In this document: one piece after another, positions 10,192 to 16,571 of the stretch
How the letters are laid out: every line of letters starts with the position of its first letter
Position numbering within the stretch: the first letter of the stretch is position 1
From: Lentzea indica
GTDB taxonomy: Bacteria > Actinomycetota > Actinomycetes > Mycobacteriales > Pseudonocardiaceae
Direction of reading: 5' to 3'
DNA length: 34,147 bases
Assembly (NCBI RefSeq): GCF_012184385.1
Contig: NZ_VSRL01000078.1
Location: forward strand, 1-34,147
Translations under genes and position numbers: made by a program
The notes under the pieces: model-generated
Seen by the model: only the letters and a program-made list of their open reading frames with translations
Database searches by the model: none
Told to the model about the DNA's origin: nothing

Positions 10192-10695
10192 ATGGATCTG
10201 TCGCCGTACATCGCGTCACTGCGCGAGGACCTGGCGACGGCCGCATCCGCGGGGGACGACAACACCCGTCGAACGGCCGCCGCGTTGTCCGCAGCGCTCG
10301 AGCCAGCCGCGCGACTGGCAATCATGAACGCACTGTCGGACCTGGCCGCTGAGGTCACCGCCTCCCTGGACGGCCAGGTCGTGGAGGTCCGGCTGGCCGG
10401 AAGGGACGTCCAGGTGGTCGTCACCGGGTCCGCGGAACCGGAGCCGGAGCCCGCACCGAGGCAGGAGGTGCCGCTCGGTGACGCCACCGGTGACATCAGC
10501 CGCATCACCCTGCGCATGATCAACGAACTCAAGTCCAAGGCCGAGGCCGCAGCGGCAGCCCAGGGCGTGTCGCTGAACTCGTTCATCCAGCAGGCCGTCG
10601 GTGGCGCGGTGCACAGCAAGCACAGGCATCAGCACAAGGGGTGGAGCGGAGGCGGGGGCTCCGGCTCACGCGTCCGCGGATGGGTGCAGGGGTGA
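10192..10695 (+). CDS. HicB-like ribbon-helix-helix protein
   Basis: 167 residues. The N-terminal 90 residues (MDLSPYIASLREDL, then alanine-rich helices and a VVEVRLAGRDVQVVV strand) form a conserved actinobacterial domain. After an acidic proline linker, RITLRMINELKSKAEAAAA with QGVSLNSFIQQAV (about residues 103-140) is a ribbon-helix-helix DNA-binding motif of the HicB/Arc type. The tail is rich in His, Gly, Arg and Lys. Proteins like this are often labelled HicB antitoxin, but no hicA toxin gene is next to it; instead a DUF4097 protein follows with overlapping or near-overlapping start. Its job may be autoregulation of this pair. The function of the N-terminal domain is unknown. Confidence 0.75.
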   Translation: MDLSPYIASLREDLATAASAGDDNTRRTAAALSAALEPAARLAIMNALSDLAAEVTASLDGQVVEVRLAGRDVQVVVTGSAEPEPEPAPRQEVPLGDATGDISRITLRMINELKSKAEAAAAAQGVSLNSFIQQAVGGAVHSKHRHQHKGWSGGGGSGSRVRGWVQG

Positions 10696-10700
10696 GCGGG

Positions 10701-11609
10701 ATGACCGAGCCGACAGAACAGGCCGAACCGGCAGGCGTGGTGCGTCAGCAGAGCTTCGAGTTCGCGGGCATCGCCGAGATCGACATCTCACTGCTCAGCG
10801 GCCGGGTGCAGGTGCACCTGGTCGACGGGCCGGGTGTGCACGTCGAGGTGCGGCACGACCCGACCGCGGGCAACTCGTGGACCGAGGGCCTGTCCAGCGT
10901 GCTGAGCTGGGTCAGCGGCCAGTTCGGCCCCGACAAGGGTGCCGGCCCCGGTGGCCCGGAGGACGCCGTGCGCGAGGCGCGCGTCGAGCTGCTGGGCAAC
11001 CGTTTGCGCATCGAGTCGTCGAAGGCGCTGCCGTTGCGCGCGGTGCCGCTCTCCGTGGTGGTGACGGCTCCCGTGGGGTCGCACGTGTCGTCACGGACCG
11101 GCGCGGCTGACGTCATCGTGACGGGCGGCGCCGGCCGGCTGGACCTGAACACCGGCACGGGCAGCGTGTCCGCGGACAGGGCGACGGGCGAGACCAAGGT
11201 GAACTCCGGCGCCGGCACGGTGCGTCTGGGCACGATGCTCGCCGCGTTGAAGGCCAAGACCGGCAGCGGTGACGTCGAGGTGTCGTCGGTGGGCGGCAAC
11301 TCCACGCTGATCACCGGAACCGGCGACGTGTGGCTGGGCGCCGTGCAGGGCAACGTCCAGGTCCGCACCGGCAGCGGCGACCTGACCGTGGCCGACGCCG
11401 CCTCCGGAGAGATCCACCTCGGCACCGGCTCCGGCAACATCCGCGTCGGCATCCGTCAGGGCACGCTCGCGCGCGTCGACCTGGTGTCCACGTCCGGCAA
11501 CGCCCGCAGCGACTTCGAAGTCTCCGCCGAGCCGCTGGGCGAGGCCTCGCTGACGGTCACTGGCCGCACAGGCAGCGGCAACGCACTGGTGACCGCCGCC
11601 GCAAGCTGA
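10701..11609 (+). CDS. DUF4097-family beta-solenoid protein
   Basis: 302 residues. After a short acidic N-terminus, the C-terminal two thirds consist of repeated short strands with turns such as NTGTGSV, NSGAGTV, KTGSGDV, ITGTGDV, RTGSGDL, GTGSGNI and SGNARS, spaced roughly 17-20 residues apart. This is the right-handed beta-solenoid pattern of DUF4097/DUF4098 (adhesin-like) proteins. No signal peptide or membrane helix is seen, so it is probably cytoplasmic or membrane-associated through a partner. ATG 10701 has GGTGAG at a good distance; GTG 10692, overlapping the upstream TGA, is an alternative. It forms an operon with the RHH protein. Biochemical function is unknown. Confidence 0.8.
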   Translation: MTEPTEQAEPAGVVRQQSFEFAGIAEIDISLLSGRVQVHLVDGPGVHVEVRHDPTAGNSWTEGLSSVLSWVSGQFGPDKGAGPGGPEDAVREARVELLGNRLRIESSKALPLRAVPLSVVVTAPVGSHVSSRTGAADVIVTGGAGRLDLNTGTGSVSADRATGETKVNSGAGTVRLGTMLAALKAKTGSGDVEVSSVGGNSTLITGTGDVWLGAVQGNVQVRTGSGDLTVADAASGEIHLGTGSGNIRVGIRQGTLARVDLVSTSGNARSDFEVSAEPLGEASLTVTGRTGSGNALVTAAAS

Positions 11610-11644
11610 CCGGGGGGTCGGGAAACGGACACGTCCCCGGTCAG
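11606..11644. terminator. Bidirectional terminator containing both stop codons
   Basis: CTGACCGGGG (11606-11615) and CCCCGGTCAG (11635-11644) form a perfect 10-bp stem with a 19-nt loop. The TGA of the DUF4097 gene (11607-11609) and the stop of the convergent SMI1 gene (11641-11643) both lie inside the arms. No T-run is present, as is common for actinobacterial hairpins. Confidence 0.6.
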
Positions 11645-12135
11645 GGCTCCTGGAACGGTTTGGAGCCACCGGGGACGTCGTCCGGAAAGATCGGGCAGCG
11701 AATCTCGCCGGTCAGGAACTTCCTGATGAAGCTCGAGAAGTTGCCGTCGTACGACCAGCTCTGCCGCAGGTCCGTGATCATCACGGTCCACTCGTCCGGG
11801 CCGCCCCGCGTGTACCAGAGGCAGTGGTCGCCGTTCAGCGTCGTGCCCCAAGGCAGCAGGCCGGGGACGTCAGGGTGGACCCGCAGACCTGGCTGACGTC
11901 TCAGCGTGCGCAGGATCTTGGGCACCTGCGCCATCCAGTTCATGAACCCGGCACGTGCCGTCGGGTGCAGGATCCGCACGTACCCGCCGACCACGAGCGG
12001 TGGATAGGCCTCGGCGAGATGTACGTAGTCGCTCGGTAGCGCTGTGCCCGCCCGTGCCCTGACCGCGTCCCAGTCAACCGGATCTGGACGCCTTTCTGGC
12101 GCGCCCAGCAGATCGATCCACTCGTCAGGCGGCAC
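11641..12135 (-). CDS. SMI1/KNR4 (SUKH) family protein
   Basis: 164 residues from GTG 12135, with GGAGG six bases upstream. TALPSDYVHLAEAYPP near residue 33 and PWGTTLNGDHCLWYTRGGPDEWTVMI are the conserved SUKH/SMI1 features (helix with proline followed by the tyrosine/glycine segment, then the W-G-x-T-x-x-G-D core). SUKH proteins in bacteria often serve as immunity proteins to polymorphic toxins or nucleases, but many are free-standing with no known partner. No toxin gene is adjacent. It is the third gene in a same-strand set with the aldo/keto reductase and the TetR regulator and ends in a shared terminator with the DUF4097 gene. Confidence 0.78.
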   Translation of the reverse strand: MPPDEWIDLLGAPERRPDPVDWDAVRARAGTALPSDYVHLAEAYPPLVVGGYVRILHPTARAGFMNWMAQVPKILRTLRRQPGLRVHPDVPGLLPWGTTLNGDHCLWYTRGGPDEWTVMITDLRQSWSYDGNFSSFIRKFLTGEIRCPIFPDDVPGGSKPFQEP

Positions 12136-12153
12136 CGTTCACCTCCGTGACCC

Positions 12154-12771
12154 TCAAGCATCGCCTGCGGCACTCGGGACTCGGTTGTACCGCAGTCCAG
12201 CGATGATCAGTGAGACGACGGCGTCGAACGCGTCCTGAACGTGAGGATCCGCCCACTCCTGGGCGTGCGCGGGGTGGTGGAACTTCTCGGTCGCGTCCCA
12301 CACCGCCTGCGCCGTCCTGTCGACGTCGTCGGTCACGAACTCCTGGGTTTCCACTCCCGCCGAAATGATGCGCGCGACGAACCCGACCATGTGTCCGATG
12401 TGGTACTCGGGGATGGCGTTGCTCTCCTTGACCAGCACCTGGAACGTCGCGAACAGCTCCGGGTCCTCGGTGTGGCCGCGCCGCTTCTTGTCGAAGAGCT
12501 GCTGCAGCCAGTTCCTCAGCGTCTCGGCGGCGGTGAGGCCCTGGTCGAACCTCGGCGTCATCACCTCGTGCACCGCGTCGAGCCAGCGCCGGGTCACCGC
12601 CTCCCTGAGCGCGGCCTTCGTGGCGAAGTGGCGGTAGACGCTGCCGTGGCTGACCCCGAGCGCCTTGGCGACGTCGACCACCGTCGCCTTGGCAGGCCCG
12701 TACCGTCGCAGCACCTCTTCGGTCGCCGCGAGGATCGCCTCCCCGGTCAACGCCTCCGCCACTTCACTCAC
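12154..12771 (-). CDS. TetR-family transcriptional regulator
   Basis: 205 residues from GTG 12771, which overlaps the TGA of the aldo/keto reductase as GTGA; GTG 12762 with AGGTGAG upstream is an alternative. The N-terminal helix-turn-helix is [30 protein letters not shown] (given here in two joined parts of the motif: [15 protein letters not shown] and [15 protein letters not shown]), a clear TetR DNA-binding domain at about residues 23-53. The C-terminal region, with [16 protein letters not shown], forms the ligand/dimer domain of the AefR-like type. The likely operator is the 9-bp palindrome before the aldo/keto reductase gene at 13799-13822, giving autoregulation of this operon. The inducing ligand is unknown. 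Confidence 0.88.
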   Translation of the reverse strand: MSEVAEALTGEAILAATEEVLRRYGPAKATVVDVAKALGVSHGSVYRHFATKAALREAVTRRWLDAVHEVMTPRFDQGLTAAETLRNWLQQLFDKKRRGHTEDPELFATFQVLVKESNAIPEYHIGHMVGFVARIISAGVETQEFVTDDVDRTAQAVWDATEKFHHPAHAQEWADPHVQDAFDAVVSLIIAGLRYNRVPSAAGDA

Positions 12772-13750
12772 CTCTCGCTGTCCAGCATGGCCATCTGCTC
12801 GGCTGCGTACCGCGTGCCCGCAGCGGCCCCAACAGGAACAACGGCCTCGATCTCCTGCAATTCCCGCTCGGTGAACGTCACGTCGACGGCACCGATCGCC
12901 TCGCTCAGCCTCGCACGCTTGGTCGTGCCGACGAGAGGCACCACGTCCTCCCCGCGCGCCGCGACCCACGCGATCGCGAGCTGCGCGACCGTGACGCCCT
13001 TGTTCACCGCGATCTCGTTCAGCTTCTGGACGAGGGCGATGTTGCGGGTCAGGTTGTCGCCCTGGAACCGAGGCGTGTGACCGCGCCAGTCGTCGGAACC
13101 GATGGTGGGCGGCGTGGCCGAGATCAGCCCGCGTCCCAGCACGCTGTACGCCGTGATGCTGATGCCGAGCTCACGCGTGGTCTGCAGGATTTCCCTTTCG
13201 ACGCCGCGCTCCAGCAGCGAGTACTCGATCTGCAGGTCCACGATCGGGTGGACCGCGTGGGCCCTGCGGATGGTCTCCGCGCCGACCTCGCTCAGGCCGA
13301 TGTGCCGGACCCGGCCCTTCTCGATCTGCTCGGCGATGGCGCCGATGGTGTCCTCGATCGGCACGTTCGGGTCGAGCCGCGCCGGCCGGTAGACGTCGAC
13401 GTGGTCGGTGCCGAGCCGCTCCAGCGAGTACGCCAGGAAGTTGGCGCTGCGGCCGGCCGGGTGTCGAACCCGATGAACGCGCCGTCCGCGTCCCGCATCC
13501 CACCGAACTTGACGCTGAGCTGCACCTCGTCCCTGCGTCCATGGATCGCCTCGCGGATCAGCAGCTCGTTGTGGCCCATGCCGTAGAAGTCACCGGTGTC
13601 GAGCAGCGTGACGCCCGCGTCGACGGCGGCGTGGATCGTCGCGATGCTCTCGTCCCGGTCGGCGGGGCCGTACGCGTTGGACATGCCCATGCAGCCCAGC
13701 CCGATGGCGGACACGACCGGGCCGGTGGCTCCGAGCTGACGCTTCTGCAT
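12768..13750 (-). pseudogene. Aldo/keto reductase, frame broken by one missing base
   Basis: The N-terminal part runs from ATG 13750 (GAAGGAG seven bases upstream) through [36 protein letters not shown] and LSVKFGG, then the frame is lost near 13460. The remainder continues in another frame from [18 protein letters not shown] to the TGA at 12768, with [26 protein letters not shown] and the C-terminal [14 protein letters not shown]. Joining the frames gives about 327 residues, the normal length for an NADPH-dependent TIM-barrel aldo/keto reductase. One added G in the GC-rich run around 13460-13463 restores the family sequence ([15 protein letters not shown]). The catalytic tyrosine and lysine regions are intact. 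A sequencing or assembly error is more likely than decay, because the rest is well conserved. It overlaps the TetR gene. Confidence 0.85.
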
Positions 13751-13798
13751 TGACGAACTCCTTCATCTCTCGGGTCGAGTTCCACCCTGCCCTATCAA

Positions 13799-13822
13799 CT
13801 GACAGATTTCAACATCTGTCAG
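13799..13822. promoter_or_regulatory. Candidate TetR operator
   Basis: CTGACAGAT (13799-13807), a 6-bp spacer and ATCTGTCAG (13814-13822) form a perfect 9-bp palindrome. It is nested with CAACTGAC (13796-13803) and GTCAGTTG (13825-13832). It lies about 50 bp upstream of the aldo/keto reductase ATG, whose operon encodes the TetR regulator. The AT-rich site stands out from the GC-rich surroundings. Confidence 0.6.
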
Positions 13823-13841
13823 TAGTCAGTTGTCCGGGCCA

Positions 13842-13870
13842 TTGACAAAAGAGTTTTGAACGTTCAAAGT
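13842..13870 (+). promoter_or_regulatory. Promoter with overlapping palindrome for the ArsR-SRPBCC operon
   Basis: TTGACA (13842-13847), a 17-bp spacer and CAAAGT (13865-13870) form a promoter ten bases before ATG 13881. The perfect 14-bp palindrome TTTGAACGTTCAAA (13855-13868) covers the spacer and enters the -10 box, a position suited to repression by the ArsR-like product. No Shine-Dalgarno sequence precedes the ATG. Confidence 0.55.
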
Positions 13871-13880
13871 TGTTTTTGCG

Positions 13881-14423
13881 ATGAGAGACGTGATCTATCT
13901 GGACCGGATGGAGCAGGCCGAGACCCTGCTCAAGCCGCAGCGCGTGGAGGTGCTGCGGCAGCTCGGCACGCCGAGGTCCTGCACGGAGGTCGCCGATGTG
14001 CTGGACCAGACGCCGCAACGCGTTCACTACCACGTAAAACAGCTGGTCAAGGCCGGTCTCGCCGCCCAGGTCGCCGAACGCAAGGTCCGCGGCGTCCAGG
14101 AGGGCCTCTACCAGGCCGTGGCCCGGTCGTACTGGCTGTCGCCGCGACTGGTCGGCCGGATCGGGTCGCGCGACGAGCTGGCACTGGGACACCTCGTCGA
14201 CCTCGCCGAGCAAGTGCAGGCGGACGTGGCGGCGCTGGACCGCGACACCGAACTGCCATCCGTCGGCGTGTCCGGCGAGATCCGGGTACGCCCGGAGGAC
14301 CGCCAGCAGTTCCTGGCCGAACTCCAATCGACGTTGCAGGACCTCTTCACCAGATACGGCGGCGCGGAAGGGGATGCGTTCCGCATCGCGCTCGCCTGTT
14401 ACCCGAAAGGAGACAACCGATGA
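13881..14423 (+). CDS. ArsR-like winged-helix transcriptional regulator
   Basis: 180 residues. The winged helix is at about residues 12-70: AETLLKPQRVEVLRQL, then SCTEVADVLDQTPQRVHYHVKQLVKAGLA, in which QRVHYHVKQL is the recognition helix, followed by a wing (KVRGVQEGLYQAVARSYWL). This resembles the ArsR/HTH_20 regulators with a C-terminal effector region. No metal-binding CxC motif is seen, so metal sensing is unlikely. The stop overlaps the start of the SRPBCC gene as ATGA, so the two are translationally coupled. ArsR-SRPBCC (AHSA1) pairs are frequent in actinobacteria. The promoter-embedded palindrome at 13855-13868 is the likely operator. Confidence 0.82.
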   Translation: MRDVIYLDRMEQAETLLKPQRVEVLRQLGTPRSCTEVADVLDQTPQRVHYHVKQLVKAGLAAQVAERKVRGVQEGLYQAVARSYWLSPRLVGRIGSRDELALGHLVDLAEQVQADVAALDRDTELPSVGVSGEIRVRPEDRQQFLAELQSTLQDLFTRYGGAEGDAFRIALACYPKGDNR

Positions 14424-15286
14424 GCACGGGAACCATCCGCGTTCGCACGTCCGCGCCCACGACCCGGATCTACGAGGCCTTGACGACCGCGGAGGGCCTG
14501 CAGACGTGGCTCGCCGAGCACGTGGACGTGGACCTGGAGCAGGGCCGGTTCGAGTTCTGGGGGCGCTACACCCCGGACGGCGAACGCGGCCGGCAGAAGC
14601 TGCTGAGCTTCGACGACACGTCGGTGCACTTCTCGTGGCTGCTGTACGGCACCGAGTACACGGTCGAGCTCGGCGTGGAGCAGCGTGACGGCGAGACCGT
14701 CATCGCGGTGGCGCAGTCGCCGTACCCGAACTGGGGCCTCGGCGACGAGCAGGCGGAGATCCTCCAGACGTTCTGGCCGCTGGTGCTGGCGAACCTGGTC
14801 GAGCACGTCGAGGGACGGCCGGTGTTCGGGTTCTGCGACTTCACGACGCCCGAGCAGCGGTTCGAGACCGACATCGCGGCGACGCCGGCGGCCATCATCG
14901 ACGCGCTGACCGACCCCGACGTGTTCGCGCGGTGGTTCGGCGCCCGGATGGAGATCGAGCCGCACGTCGGCGGCCGGTGGGCGATGGGCAGCTTCGAGGA
15001 GAACGAGCACCCGGCGAAGATCATCGCGCTCGACGAGGGACACTTCGCGCTGGACTTCCAGGAAGGGATGGTGGCGTCCTGGGAGCTGAAGGGCTCGGAG
15101 GGCCGGACGCACCTGACGTTCGTGCAGAGCGGGTTCGACGCCGGCAACCCGCCGTACGGGGCGTGGATGGGCTGGCTCAGTGGTTTCGCGGACATGAAGC
15201 GGATGCTGGAGCTGCCCGGCTGGCGCCCGATGTGGCATTCGTACGACATTCCCGGTTTGCCCGATGGTGTTCTCGTTCTTGAATGA
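14420..15286 (+). CDS. Tandem SRPBCC (AHSA1-like) domain protein
   Basis: 288 residues with AAGGAG upstream of ATG 14420. Two consecutive START/SRPBCC domains are visible. The first (about 1-135) begins TIRVRTSAPTTRIYEALTTAEGLQTWL; the second (about 145-288) begins RFETDIAATPAAIIDALTDPDVFARWFGARMEIEPHVGGRW. Both show the family's opening strand, the helix with the A-L-T pattern and the W after it. The fold makes a deep hydrophobic cavity for ligands or, in AHSA1, binds Hsp90. The two-domain form could bind two ligands or form an internal pseudo-dimer. Regulation is by the coupled ArsR-like gene. A strong hairpin terminator follows. Ligand unknown. Confidence 0.82.
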   Translation: MSTGTIRVRTSAPTTRIYEALTTAEGLQTWLAEHVDVDLEQGRFEFWGRYTPDGERGRQKLLSFDDTSVHFSWLLYGTEYTVELGVEQRDGETVIAVAQSPYPNWGLGDEQAEILQTFWPLVLANLVEHVEGRPVFGFCDFTTPEQRFETDIAATPAAIIDALTDPDVFARWFGARMEIEPHVGGRWAMGSFEENEHPAKIIALDEGHFALDFQEGMVASWELKGSEGRTHLTFVQSGFDAGNPPYGAWMGWLSGFADMKRMLELPGWRPMWHSYDIPGLPDGVLVLE

Positions 15287-15302
15287 TCGGGCGTGAAACC
15301 GG

Positions 15303-15335
15303 CGGGTGAGAGCCAGATCATTCGGCTCTCACCCG
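15303..15335 (+). terminator. Intrinsic terminator after the SRPBCC gene
   Basis: CGGGTGAGAGCC (15303-15314) pairs perfectly with GGCTCTCACCCG (15324-15335) across a 9-nt loop and is followed by TTT. It starts 17 bp after the stop codon. Confidence 0.85.
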
Positions 15336-15380
15336 TTTGCGCCTGGCTTTCGTCGGCGCAGGCTCGATAACTTCGGGTAC

Positions 15381-15458
15381 GTGCTCGATTCAGCCCGAAT
15401 CACCGTTGCCGCGCTCTTGATCGCCTTCTCCGTGACGGCGTCGATCGTCCTGAGCTAA
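15381..15458 (+). CDS. Possible 25-residue single-span membrane peptide
   Basis: GTG 15381 opens 25 codons reading MLDSARITVAAL followed by LIAFSVTASIVLS, ending in TAA 15456-15458. The peptide has a short charged head and one hydrophobic span of about 18 residues. TAACTT at 15368-15373 sits seven bases before the GTG, the same leaderless arrangement seen at several genes in this window, and the upstream operon is closed by a terminator. The last four bases overlap the convergent VTT gene's stop. The length is too short for statistics, and function is unknown. Confidence 0.3.
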   Translation: MLDSARITVAALLIAFSVTASIVLS

Positions 15459-15967
15459 AACCAGGCCATGACCATGGCCGGTGAGGCCGCGAGGAAGCTG
15501 AACCTCGCGAAGCGGCCCACCATGCCGGTCACGATGAACATCACCGTGGACATGCCCGCGAGCCCGGCGAGAACGCTCGTCGCCATGAACGGCGGCACCC
15601 CGACCAGCGAGCTCACCGCGTGCGTGCCCGCCATCCAGTTCGGGTGCGCCTTGCACTTCACGTGGATCCAGTCGCCCCAGCGGTGCATGCGCGTGCCTGG
15701 ACCGAACCACCGCTGGAGCCGTGACGGCTTGGTACGCACCTTGTCCTTGCGGTGCAGGAACTTGGGCAGCTTGATGTCGCCTCGCGCGGCGTAGAAGTAC
15801 AACAGCTTGCCGAGCACCTGGGCGACGGCCACGACCAGGCCGACGATGAAGCAGGAGACGCCTGGCCAGCGCGCGCCGACGCCCACCACCCACATCTCCA
15901 CGCTGATGAAGGGAACGAGCGCTGAGCCGAACGCGACCCCGAAGGTGAGGCCAACCAAGGCGAGCAC
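15455..15967 (-). CDS. VTT-domain (YqaA/SNARE-associated type) membrane protein
   Basis: 170 residues. Hydrophobic segments lie at about 1-28, 35-60 and 120-165, separated by a basic loop rich in Lys/Arg/Trp (KLPKFLHRKDKVRTK, RMHRWGDWIHVKCKAHPNW). SALVPFISVEMWVVG near the N-terminus and the glycine-rich C-terminal helices resemble the YqaA/VTT branch of the DedA superfamily, which contains lipid carriers and scramblase-like transporters. Which lipid or ion is handled here is unknown. GTG 15967 has no clear Shine-Dalgarno sequence; the gene follows the GNAT stop by 21 bp and is probably co-transcribed. Confidence 0.65.
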   Translation of the reverse strand: MLALVGLTFGVAFGSALVPFISVEMWVVGVGARWPGVSCFIVGLVVAVAQVLGKLLYFYAARGDIKLPKFLHRKDKVRTKPSRLQRWFGPGTRMHRWGDWIHVKCKAHPNWMAGTHAVSSLVGVPPFMATSVLAGLAGMSTVMFIVTGMVGRFARFSFLAASPAMVMAWF

Positions 15968-15988
15968 CCGGCCGAGGCTACACAGGTC

Positions 15989-16531
15989 TCAGGAGTCGAG
16001 TCGGACGGCCAACGGCCCGGACATCCGGACTTCGCGCAACGGACGCCCGCCCGCGTCCAATGTGCGCACCGTGCCGTCACCCGTCCAGCCGAGTCGTTCG
16101 TAGAAGTTCCGCGACGCTTTGTCGGCCTCCGGCACCCACGCGATACCGCGCGTCGCACCCGCTTCTTCGAGCCTTTTGCAAGCCTCCGCGACGAGCCGCG
16201 TGCCGTGGCCGCGACGGCCCCACCGCGGCTCGACGAGAACGCTGAGCAGCGCGGTCGTGGCCGCGTCCTCCGGCAGTGAACCGTCTGCTTTGGCCACTTC
16301 CTCGCCCGGAGCTTTGCTCGCCACGACGAAACCGACCGTCCAGTCGCCTTCGGTCGCTTTCAGAACCGCGCCACCGCGGACAGCCAGCGCCCACGCCTCG
16401 TCGGTGTCGAGCGTGTCCAGCACCTCCTGCGGCAGCAGCTGGGCGTAGGCGAGCCGCCACGTCTCCCGATGGATGCGGACGATCTCCGAAAGGTCAGCAG
16501 CGGTGGCGATGTGCACGCCGGCGTCGGCCAT
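15989..16531 (-). CDS. GNAT-family N-acetyltransferase
   Basis: 180 residues. Motif A, TALLSVLVEPRWGRRGHGTRLVAEA (about residues 92-116), holds the acetyl-CoA pyrophosphate loop RRGHGT, and WVPEADKASRNFYERLGWTGDG is the motif B/C region with the conserved asparagine and tyrosine. The N-terminal IATAADLSEIVRIHRETWRLAYAQLLP matches RimI-like members. Substrate cannot be assigned. ATG 16531 lacks a Shine-Dalgarno sequence but has TAAGGT six bases upstream (16538-16543), so it is likely leaderless. It is divergent from the YcaQ-type gene and upstream of the VTT gene. Confidence 0.88.
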   Translation of the reverse strand: MADAGVHIATAADLSEIVRIHRETWRLAYAQLLPQEVLDTLDTDEAWALAVRGGAVLKATEGDWTVGFVVASKAPGEEVAKADGSLPEDAATTALLSVLVEPRWGRRGHGTRLVAEACKRLEEAGATRGIAWVPEADKASRNFYERLGWTGDGTVRTLDAGGRPLREVRMSGPLAVRLDS

Positions 16532-16537
16532 AAGCGC

Positions 16538-16543
16538 ACCTTA
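16538..16543 (-). promoter_or_regulatory. Leaderless-type -10 box of the GNAT gene
   Basis: TAAGGT on the minus strand ends six bases before the ATG at 16531, placing the transcript start at the initiation codon. No ribosome-binding site is present. Confidence 0.5.
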
Positions 16544-16571
16544 TCGACGCCGCGTCGCAGAATTGTCAGGG

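Noticed and set aside
10192-11609. A HicAB toxin-antitoxin system
   Set aside because: Only the RHH part resembles HicB; no HicA-like small double-stranded RNA-binding protein is next to it.
11641-12135. SUKH immunity gene of a polymorphic toxin locus
   Set aside because: No toxin or secretion-related gene is adjacent; the neighbours are a TetR regulator and a reductase.
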